A stretch of 64,000 nucleotides of DNA from an uncultured Dysosmobacter sp. Its GTDB lineage: Bacteria; Bacillota; Clostridia; Oscillospirales; Oscillospiraceae. The DNA lies in the NCBI GenBank assembly GCA_934590165.1, contig CAKTOO010000008.1:1-64000 (forward strand). The letters are read 5' to 3'. Position 1 is the first letter of the stretch. The number at the start of each line of letters is the position of its first letter. A program made the position numbers and the translations under genes. Below are positions 58,447 to 64,000 of the stretch, in pieces. A model generated the notes under the pieces. That model did not search any database and had not been told where the DNA came from. It saw only the letters and a list, made by a program, of their open reading frames with translations.

Positions 58447-58644
58447 TTACCAACCGGCAGCTTTCATTCGAGATTCGGTAAGGATATACTCCTGAACAGC
58501 CCGTCTTGGAATTTTCCAGATGCGGCCAATTCGCATCGCCTTGAGTTTACCGGATTTCAGAATCTTATAAATCGTATTCATCCCCCATCCCAGCAGTTCC
58601 GCTGCTTCTCCAGGAGTTATAAGAGTGTCATAATAATCAAACAT
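58447..58644 (-). CDS. Excisionase-family (HTH_17) DNA-binding protein
   Basis: 65-residue MerR/Xis-like winged helix: LITPGEAAELLGWGMNTIYK then KILKSGKLKAMRIGRIWKIPRRAVQEYI. This is the standard fold of excisionases and of small element regulators. AAAAGGAGG precedes the ATG. It lies 236 bp from the right attachment core, a natural place for a recombination directionality factor, although serine recombinases use varied RDFs. A 13-bp palindrome (58662-58674) sits just upstream. Confidence 0.88.
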   Translation of the reverse strand: MFDYYDTLITPGEAAELLGWGMNTIYKILKSGKLKAMRIGRIWKIPRRAVQEYILTESRMKAAGW

Positions 58645-58661
58645 CGTGCTGAGCCTCCTTT

Positions 58662-58674
58662 TGGTAATTTACCA
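58662..58674. promoter_or_regulatory. Palindrome upstream of the xis-like gene
   Basis: TGGTAA-T-TTACCA, overlapping the leader next to the ribosome binding site. A possible operator for autoregulation. Confidence 0.4.
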
Positions 58675-58879
58675 GGATGTTATCAGACGAATCACAACTT
58701 GATGTACTCTGATATAATAAAACAGGCCAAATCGCAAAGGCAAATCAGAAACAAAACATTGACAAGGGTGACCACCTATAAGAGCCAATTAGCAGCACCT
58801 TCTCCACCATTGCGGGCATTATTGATCTCGTTCCATGACCAACAATGGAACTCCATGAAACCGCTCTATTTATTTACAT
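58675..58879. other. Right end of the element, no gene seen
   Basis: AT-rich sequence leading to the right core. TTGCGA (58739-58734) and TATCAG (58716-58711) on the minus strand with 17 bp between are a weak promoter candidate for the xis-like gene. The inner end TTTACATCCGTA forms half of the predicted attP. Confidence 0.45.
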
Positions 58880-58886
58880 CCGTACA
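58880..58886 (+). repeat. Right attachment core (attR side) CCGTACA
   Basis: Second copy of the 7-bp direct repeat at 49500-49506. Chromosomal spoIIID coding sequence resumes immediately after it. Confidence 0.8.
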
Positions 58887-59022
58887 CAAAGACATCTCCG
58901 AGCGGCTGCCGCAGTTTAACCGGGCACTGTATTTACAGGTAAAAGAAGTATTGGAAGTCAACAAGGCCCAGCGGCATATCCGTGGCGGCATCGCCACCCG
59001 GAAAAAATACCGCGGCAGCTGA
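58887..59022 (+). CDS. spoIIID: spoIIID, 3' part of an interrupted gene
   Basis: Reading in the spoIIID frame across the core, this encodes KDISERLPQFNRALYLQVKE then VLEVNKAQRHIRGGIATRKK YRGS and a TGA. These are the second half of the helix-turn-helix and the basic C-terminal helix of SpoIIID (compare KDLTERLPEIN and RHLRGGEATKKKY in B. subtilis). It has no start of its own. That it is intact, with no stop or indel, despite being untranslatable alone suggests selection through rejoining with 49394-49506. Confidence 0.9.
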
Positions 59023-59042
59023 AACGAAATGGAGGTATGGAT

Positions 59043-59288
59043 ATGCCAAATCGTCTCCAGGGCCAAAACGAGCAGACGGAACGTCAGGCCCCCACGCCGC
59101 CCGCTTCCCGGGAGCCGCCTGTGCGGCGGTGGCCCCATCCCGTCAGCGGCGTGGAGCCCGCCCGGGCGGCGGACCCCATGCTGCACTATATCCGCTGCGC
59201 CCTCTCTTATCAAAACCAGCAGCTGGCGGACATCAAGGCCCTGCTCCAGCGGCTGCTGGTGGAGCGTGGGGAGGACCCCGGAGAATAA
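59043..59288 (+). CDS. Small protein of unknown function downstream of spoIIID
   Basis: 81 residues. The N-terminal half is Pro/Arg-rich and probably disordered (PNRLQGQNEQTERQAPTPPA); the C-terminal half is a predicted amphipathic helix (YIRCALSYQNQQLADIKALL QRLL). The ATG at 59043 is 7 nt after GGAGG; the ATG at 59037 is too close. It lies 20 bp after spoIIID, so after excision it would be co-transcribed with the restored gene. No domain recognised. Confidence 0.7.
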   Translation: MPNRLQGQNEQTERQAPTPPASREPPVRRWPHPVSGVEPARAADPMLHYIRCALSYQNQQLADIKALLQRLLVERGEDPGE

Positions 59289-59310
59289 CGGCAGCTCCGC
59301 CATTTTCCTC

Positions 59311-59339
59311 TTGTGTTTTTCCGGGAGCTGTCCTATAAT
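59311..59339 (+). promoter_or_regulatory. SigA-type promoter of the LCP gene
   Basis: TTGTGT (59311-59316), 17-bp spacer, TATAAT (59334-59339). Confidence 0.75.
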
Positions 59340-59412
59340 GTTATAAGTGTTATGTAAATCTGCAAAAGAGGACTACCGCGGCTCTGCCGCGTTTTCAAGG
59401 AGCAACCATTCT

Positions 59413-60414
59413 ATGGCAAAAAAACACCGCCGCCGGCGCAGCTGGAGCCGGACCATCTTACTGTTGGTTTTCGTTGTGGCTGCCGTGTATGCCGGCGCCC
59501 ACTGCCTGTTCCGAGCGCCGGAGCTTTTGGAGGGGATCCGCACGGAGAGTACCGTCCCAGTCGAAGGGCCGGCGGACACCACAGCGGAGGATGCCGCCGC
59601 AGCCGCGGCTCTGGCCGCCCACACGGCGCGGAAGGACAACTTTTACACCATTCTGGTCTCCGGTGTGGATGACGGAAACGGCGGCAGCGACACCAATATT
59701 CTGGTGGCGGTGGACGCGGAGAACGGCGCCATCCACGGCGTCAGCATCCCACGGGACACCAAGGCCGTCATCAACGGCGGCACCCACAAGATCAATTACG
59801 CCTATAACCACGGCGGCACCCGCCTGCTGGCGGACACCATCTCCGGCCAGTTGGGCATTCCCGTGGACTTCACCGTGACGGTGGACCTGGACGGTTTCGT
59901 GGCGCTGGTTGACGCCATCGGCGGCGTGGATTTTTACATCCCCGTGAACATGGACTATGACGATCCTGTCCAGGGCCTGTCCATCCACTACCAAAAGGGG
60001 ACCCAGCACCTCACCGGCCAGCAGGCCATGGAGGTAGTGCGCTTCCGTCACAACACGGACACCAGCGTGGTGGCCTACGGCAATGAGGACATTGGCCGCA
60101 TGAGCACCCAACAGGAGTTTTTGAAGGCCGTGGCCAAGCAGACCCTGACCCTGTCCAATGTGGACAAGGTGAGCTCCTTCGCCAAGATCTTCCAGCAGTA
60201 TGTGGAGACGGACCTGACCTTGGGGAACCTTGCCTGGCTGGGCAAGGAGGCCATCTCCATGGGCGCCGACAACATTTCTTTTTCCACGCTGCCCGGCGAG
60301 TGGAAATCTCCGTACATCTATCTGGACCCGGAAGCTGTTTTGTCCCTGGTCAACGAGTCTTTGAACCCTTACGTAGAGGACCGGGTCATGGAGGACCTGA
60401 ATATTCCATCCTGA
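59413..60414 (+). CDS. LytR-CpsA-Psr (LCP) family cell-wall glycopolymer ligase
   Basis: 333-residue membrane-anchored phosphotransferase. A basic N-terminus (MAKKHRRRRSWSR) and one hydrophobic helix (~17-37) precede the extracellular LCP domain (~80-285): SDTNILVAVDAENGAIHGVSIPRDT in parts, HKINYAYNHGG, DFTVTVDLDGF, and VVRFRHNTD with the conserved arginines that bind the lipid pyrophosphate. It attaches teichoic acids or other glycans to peptidoglycan. I chose the ATG at 59413, 10 nt after AAGGAG. Confidence 0.93.
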   Translation: MAKKHRRRRSWSRTILLLVFVVAAVYAGAHCLFRAPELLEGIRTESTVPVEGPADTTAEDAAAAAALAAHTARKDNFYTILVSGVDDGNGGSDTNILVAVDAENGAIHGVSIPRDTKAVINGGTHKINYAYNHGGTRLLADTISGQLGIPVDFTVTVDLDGFVALVDAIGGVDFYIPVNMDYDDPVQGLSIHYQKGTQHLTGQQAMEVVRFRHNTDTSVVAYGNEDIGRMSTQQEFLKAVAKQTLTLSNVDKVSSFAKIFQQYVETDLTLGNLAWLGKEAISMGADNISFSTLPGEWKSPYIYLDPEAVLSLVNESLNPYVEDRVMEDLNIPS

Positions 60415-60448
60415 CCGCTCCGCCCCCGCACAAAGGAGGTGCGCATCC

Positions 60449-61873
60449 ATGAAACACCGCGTTTCCGCCCTGGCGCTGGCCCTGTGCCTGCTGCTGACCA
60501 CGCCGGCGCTGGCCATCGGCCAGCCTGACCGCGTCAAAACATACAGCGGGCAGTTTTCCGACCTGAGCGCCGATTCCACCTTTTATGAAAATGTGGCGGC
60601 GTTGTATGAATACGGCCTCTCCGTGGGCAAGACCGGCGGCACCTTCAGCCCGCGGGATTCCGTGACCGTGGGGCAGCTGTTCATCTTCGCCGGCCGGGTC
60701 CGCAGCCTGTGGCTGGACGGTGACCCGGAGAGCGGCGCCGCCCCCTACCGGGCCGAGGGGCAGCGGGCCTGGGAGCCCTATCAGCTGTATCTCCAGGCGG
60801 AGGGCGTTTTCGGCACGGAGCTGGACGGACTGTGTACCTCCGCCGCCACCCGGGCCCAGGTGGCCCATGTGCTGGTCTCCGCTTTGCCGGAGGAGGCGCT
60901 GCCACTCATCAATGACGACCTGGTGACCCAGGGCTACGCCGTCCGGCGGTACATCACTGACGTAACGGAGTATACCCCCTACTATCAGGACATTCTGTTC
61001 CTTTACCGGGCGGGCATCTCCCAGGGCAGCGGTACTGACGGCGCCTTTTATCCCCAGCAGCCCATCACCCGGGGCGCACTGGCAGCCATGCTGACCCGCA
61101 TGGTGGACCCCGCCCTGCGCATCACCCTCACCTGGACCGTGGAGCCGGAGATTCCCTCCGCCACGGGCACAACCCTGAGCAGCCTCATCCCCGCCGGCAC
61201 CTATATTGCCTCCCCCGCCACAGCGGAGGAGATGGACGAGTCCATCCGCTATATGCTCTCCAGTGGTCAAAGCACCCTGACCCTGCAATACGACTCCCTG
61301 ACGCCCGTCACCGCCCGCCGGGCTATGGAGCAGGCCCTGGCTACCGTGAAGACCTACTGCGAGCAGTGCTACAACACGGTCTCCTGCACCTACGGCGCCG
61401 ACGGTACCCTGCGCCTGACCTTTTCCGCCGCCAATTCCGGCGGAAACCTGTCCGCCTACCGGGAGGAGACCATGGCCGCCGCCATCGCCGTCCACGACCA
61501 GCTGTGGGAGGACGGTCTTCTCACTGCCGATATGACGGAGCGGGAAAAGGCCCGGGTGTATTACACCTGGATCTGCGGAAACTGTGTATATGATTACGGC
61601 GCCTCCGACAATTCCCTCAGCCACATCCCGTACAGTCTTTTCGCCCGGGGCACCGCCGTGTGCGACGGCTATACCGGCGCATACAACCTCCTTTTGAAGC
61701 TGGAGGGCATCCAGTGCACCGCCCTGTCCAATGACGAGCACATCTGGACGGTGGCCGTGCTGGACGGCACCCAGGTCCACATCGACACCACCTGGGCCGA
61801 CAGCGGCAGCACCATCGACTATACCTACTTCGCCATGACCCCCAGTCAGTCCTGGAGCCAGCATTCCTGGTAA
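60449..61873 (+). CDS. Secreted SLH-domain transglutaminase-like protein
   Basis: 474 residues. A signal peptide (~1-22, cleaving after ALA) is followed by S-layer homology repeats (~35-205: FSDLSADSTFYENVAALYEYGLSVG in part, FSPRDSVTVGQL, YYQDILFLYRAGISQG, FYPQQPITRGALAAMLTRM) that bind cell-wall polysaccharide. A linker leads to a C-terminal transglutaminase-like domain with a full triad: C405 in GTAVCDGYTGAYN, H431 in DEHIWTV and D446 in HIDTTWAD. It could be a wall-bound protease or cross-linking enzyme. CAAAGGAGG precedes the ATG. It lies 34 bp after the LCP gene, probably co-expressed. Confidence 0.9.
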   Translation: MKHRVSALALALCLLLTTPALAIGQPDRVKTYSGQFSDLSADSTFYENVAALYEYGLSVGKTGGTFSPRDSVTVGQLFIFAGRVRSLWLDGDPESGAAPYRAEGQRAWEPYQLYLQAEGVFGTELDGLCTSAATRAQVAHVLVSALPEEALPLINDDLVTQGYAVRRYITDVTEYTPYYQDILFLYRAGISQGSGTDGAFYPQQPITRGALAAMLTRMVDPALRITLTWTVEPEIPSATGTTLSSLIPAGTYIASPATAEEMDESIRYMLSSGQSTLTLQYDSLTPVTARRAMEQALATVKTYCEQCYNTVSCTYGADGTLRLTFSAANSGGNLSAYREETMAAAIAVHDQLWEDGLLTADMTEREKARVYYTWICGNCVYDYGASDNSLSHIPYSLFARGTAVCDGYTGAYNLLLKLEGIQCTALSNDEHIWTVAVLDGTQVHIDTTWADSGSTIDYTYFAMTPSQSWSQHSW

Positions 61874-61874
61874 A

Positions 61875-61913
61875 CAAAAATTCCCCAGTCCTATGGTCTG
61901 GGGAATTTTTTTG
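61875..61913. terminator. Bidirectional terminator
   Basis: AAAAATTCCCCAG and CTGGGGAATTTTTTT between convergent genes. Confidence 0.92.
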
Positions 61914-61916
61914 TCC

Positions 61917-62210
61917 TCACAGGTGATGGTCCCGCAGGAGCCGCTTGGCCTGCTCCCACAGTTCGTCGCTGACGGTCTGGACCACCACGACCTTCCGCAC
62001 CAACTGCGGCAGGGCCTTTACCAACTCCGCCTCCACCAGGGTTTCGTTGGTCAGGTCCGCCGCGGGACAGCCGGCGCACTGGCCCAGCAGCTTCACGTAC
62101 AGCACACCGTCCTCCAGATGGTCCACCTCCAGCTCGCCGCCGTGGGCCCGCAGGGCGGGGCGCACCTGTTCATTCAAGACAGCCTCGATTTTTTCCAGGT
62201 CCTCACGCAT
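61917..62210 (-). CDS. NifU-like (Nfu domain) iron-sulfur carrier
   Basis: 97-residue Nfu-type protein: LNEQVRPALRAHGGELEVDHLEDGVLYVKL (in parts) and the cluster-binding C-x2-C in LGQCAGCPAADLT (near 49-52). It delivers Fe-S clusters to apoproteins or acts as a stand-alone scaffold. The ATG at 62210 overlaps the end of the AAA ATPase gene by 8 bp, so the two are translationally linked. Confidence 0.9.
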   Translation of the reverse strand: MREDLEKIEAVLNEQVRPALRAHGGELEVDHLEDGVLYVKLLGQCAGCPAADLTNETLVEAELVKALPQLVRKVVVVQTVSDELWEQAKRLLRDHHL

Positions 62211-63735
62211 GGGTCGTTTCCTCCTTTTCCGCCGCCTTTGCCGCAGCGATCTCCTCCCGGATACGGTGCCGGGTATCGTCAAATAAAAGCTCCCGGTTGT
62301 GGCGGAAATAGGCATCACAGCCGAAATTTTCCACAAACCAGCTGGTGTCGTAACCAGCGGTGACCTCCGTCACGAAAATGACCAGCTCCTGGCCCTGTCC
62401 GAAGGTCTGCTCCAGGAAGCGGAAGGCGTTGTCAAACCGCTGTCCGGTCTCCGATGCCAGTGCTTTCCGCTGCTCCACTTCCCCGCTGAACCAGGTCCGG
62501 ACGGCGTCCATGGCCTCCGCCGGGGCGGTGAGGTCCTCCCGCTGGAGCCGCTGGCGGTACTCCTCCAGGGCGTTCAGCTCCCGCTGCCGCAGGTCCCGGT
62601 CCTCCTTCGTCAACTGGCCGGCCTCCCTGGCCCGCTTCATGGCCTCCTGCCGCTTCCACACCAGCTGGCCCAGCACCGCTGCCGGCTCCGCCTCGGCGAT
62701 CTTGCCCTTGAATTCCGTCAGGGCAGCATGGAGGGCGGTAGTCAGGGCGTCCTGCCGCCGGACTCCGGCGGCGGATTCCGCCAGGCGGCTGAGCACCAGG
62801 CCCATGACGGAGAGCTTTTCGTCAAAGGGCGCCGCCCGCAGCTCCGACACGGTGATGGCCTGCCAGGTGCCGGAGAGGATGTCCTCCACATGGTAGGTCT
62901 TTTGGTATTTATAATACAGCTCCAGATAGTTTGCAAAGTCCTTGGCCACCCTGGGCAGCTGGATATACTGGCCGATAGCGTCCCGGTCCACCCGGAGGCT
63001 CAGCTTTTCATAGGCGAAGATCAGCTCGCTGAGGTCCTCCCAGCCCCGGGCGGTGGCAAACTGCAAGCCGTCCGCTGTGTTCTCGATGCGGTAGAAGTTG
63101 TCCTTCTTGATGTCCAGATAAGAGATGACGGCGCCGTGGAGACCCTTGCGGTAGGCATATTCTTTCCACACGGCAAAGTCCTCCGCCACATCAATGCGCT
63201 TCACCCGGTCCAACGTCACCACATCAAAATCCCGGACAGACTTGTTATACTCCGGCGGGTTGCCCGCCGCCACGATGAGCCATCCCTCCGGCAGGCGCTG
63301 GTTGCCGAAGGTCTTGCACTGGAGGAACTGGAGCATCATGGGGGCCAAGGTCTCGCTGACGCAGTTGATCTCGTCCAGGAACAGGATGCCCTCCCGGATG
63401 CCCGTCTGCTCCATCAGTCGGTACACAGAGGCCAGGATCTCGCTCATGGTGTACTCCGTGACGGAGAACTCCTCCCCGCCGTAGGTGCGCTTTTCAATGA
63501 AGGGCAGGCCGATGGCGCTTTGCCGGGTGTGGTGGGTGATGGTGTAGGCCACCAGCCCCACGCCGGTCTCCGCCGCGATCTGCTCCATGATCTGGGTCTT
63601 GCCGATGCCCGGAGGGCCCATCAGCAGCACCGGCCGCTGGCGGACGGAGGGGATGAGGTAGTTGCCCAGTTCGTCCCGGGTCAGGTACGCCCGCAGGGTG
63701 TTTTCGATCTCCTGTTTTGCCTGTTTGATGTTCAT
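62203..63735 (-). CDS. MoxR-type AAA ATPase
   Basis: 510-residue AAA+ protein. Walker A GPPGIGKTQIM (~40-50), Walker B GILFLDEIN (~114-122), sensor-1 VAAGNPPEYN (~150-160), then a helical lid. The C-terminal ~180 residues form a long charged helical region ending KAAEKEETTHA. Such ATPases act as chaperones for VWA proteins, which matches the DUF2201/VWA-like gene directly upstream. The ATG at 63735 follows AAGGAGC; the gap to that gene is 12 bp. Confidence 0.9.
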   Translation of the reverse strand: MNIKQAKQEIENTLRAYLTRDELGNYLIPSVRQRPVLLMGPPGIGKTQIMEQIAAETGVGLVAYTITHHTRQSAIGLPFIEKRTYGGEEFSVTEYTMSEILASVYRLMEQTGIREGILFLDEINCVSETLAPMMLQFLQCKTFGNQRLPEGWLIVAAGNPPEYNKSVRDFDVVTLDRVKRIDVAEDFAVWKEYAYRKGLHGAVISYLDIKKDNFYRIENTADGLQFATARGWEDLSELIFAYEKLSLRVDRDAIGQYIQLPRVAKDFANYLELYYKYQKTYHVEDILSGTWQAITVSELRAAPFDEKLSVMGLVLSRLAESAAGVRRQDALTTALHAALTEFKGKIAEAEPAAVLGQLVWKRQEAMKRAREAGQLTKEDRDLRQRELNALEEYRQRLQREDLTAPAEAMDAVRTWFSGEVEQRKALASETGQRFDNAFRFLEQTFGQGQELVIFVTEVTAGYDTSWFVENFGCDAYFRHNRELLFDDTRHRIREEIAAAKAAEKEETTHA

Positions 63736-63747
63736 ATCCGTTGCTCC

Positions 63748-64000
63748 TTACAGCTGGGGCAGCTCGTCCCAGTCCAATTCATCGGGAAATTCCTCCGCCG
63801 TCTTCTCCACGGCCCGCTCCAGGTCCTCCACGGTCAGCACCAGCCGAATGGCCCAGGGAGGCATCTTCACGCTGAGGGGCGGCTCCTCCAGCAGCACAAA
63901 GGCTGTCTCATAGGGCGGGCGCTTTTGGGGATAAATACCCATGCCATCGGTAAAGTAGATGAGGCCCCGAAGGGAGGTGAAGGCTCCTTCCGCCCGCAAA
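63748..64000 (-). CDS. VWA-like/DUF2201 metallopeptidase-like protein, C-terminal end (partial)
   Basis: At least 84 codons running in from beyond the window edge. The sequence LRAEGAFTSLRGLIYFTDGMG, YPQKRPPYETAFVLLEEP and PPWAIRLVL is the conserved end of the DUF2201/VWA-like domain. The upstream metal-dependent part is outside the window. The family is encoded next to MoxR-type ATPases, as here, forming a probable chaperone-substrate pair. Confidence 0.8.
   Translation of the reverse strand, partial: LRAEGAFTSLRGLIYFTDGMGIYPQKRPPYETAFVLLEEPPLSVKMPPWAIRLVLTVEDLERAVEKTAEEFPDELDWDELPQL

Larger units (their letters stand above)
49500..58886. mobile_element. skin-like element inserted in spoIIID
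   Basis: About 9.38 kb lie between two copies of CCGTACA that split spoIIID in frame. Near the right end are a large serine recombinase (56131-57585), a small ORF and an excisionase-like gene (58447-58644). The joined element ends would read CATCCGTA-CA-TACGGATG, a perfect palindrome with a 2-bp core, typical of serine-recombinase attP. Contents: candidate ilv leader, ilvBN, broken esterase, truncated ATP-grasp gene, inverted ABC exporter, ugd and IS5 remnants, and a conjugation-ATPase pseudogene. The skin element of sigK is the known parallel. Excision is inferred, not shown. Confidence 0.85.

Noticed and set aside
1..64000. tRNA, rRNA or CRISPR loci
   Set aside because: No cloverleaf with a conserved T-arm sequence, rRNA-like block or regularly spaced repeat array was seen by eye; a covariance scan could still find something short.

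Overview
The window looks like a chromosome segment of a GC-rich, spore-forming member of the Clostridia. The Oscillospiraceae (Oscillibacter/Flavonifractor-like) fit best. Evidence: strong AGGAGG ribosome binding sites, spoVT and spoIIID, HPr with a regulatory serine, a PerR/rubrerythrin pair, clostridial GlgC/GlgD pairing, and mostly G/C third codon positions. I see no tRNA, rRNA or CRISPR array.

Layout. 1-84 is the tail of a sugar ABC ATPase. 149-1850 holds a DEAD-box helicase and a small XRE regulator. 1954-10647 (minus) is a complete glycogen operon, glgBCDAP, whose GlgA carries an unusual ~130-residue Pro/Glu/Ala plus Lys/Ala tail. 11051-18410 holds transporters (TSUP, DAACS, AGCS), an Asp/Glu racemase, spoVT and a pair of CobW-like metallochaperone GTPases, one very His-rich. 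18604-21053 is an LTA-synthase-like gene with a membrane partner. 21095-25801 (minus) is a coupled operon of a methyltransferase-like membrane protein, a GH3-like adenylating enzyme and an HD-GYP protein. 26077-29474 (minus) holds uvrC, ptsH, rbr and perR. 31201-39313 (minus) is a full histidine operon with a fused hisZ-hisG. 39496-48xxx includes a membrane-anchored MerR-RDD regulator, a cupin and orphan Hpt protein, a frameshifted ECF sigma factor with its DUF4179 partner, a MarR regulator, mtnA, a nitroreductase, an aminotransferase and a YgiQ-type radical SAM protein.

The most striking feature is at 49394-59022. The sporulation regulator gene spoIIID is split in two: codons 1-37 lie at 49394-49506 and the rest at 58887-59022, separated by about 9.4 kb. 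A 7-bp direct repeat (CCGTACA) sits at both breakpoints. Joining the halves across it gives exactly 83 codons in frame and restores the SpoIIID helix-turn-helix. The intervening DNA carries a large serine recombinase and an excisionase-like protein near its right end. The predicted circle junction is a perfect inverted repeat around a CA dinucleotide, as expected for a serine recombinase site. This matches the logic of the B. subtilis skin element in sigK, but here it lies in spoIIID. Cargo includes ilvBN (behind a candidate leader-peptide attenuator), a frameshifted esterase, a truncated ATP-grasp gene, an inverted polysaccharide ABC exporter, and remnants of a UDP-glucose dehydrogenase, an IS5-family transposase and a conjugation ATPase.

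Right of the element, 59043-64000 holds a small protein, an LCP cell-wall ligase, an SLH/transglutaminase exported protein, a NifU-like protein, a MoxR-type AAA ATPase and the end of a DUF2201/VWA-like protein. Single-base lesions in the ECF sigma gene, the esterase and the 5' end of the recombinase could be real decay or assembly errors.
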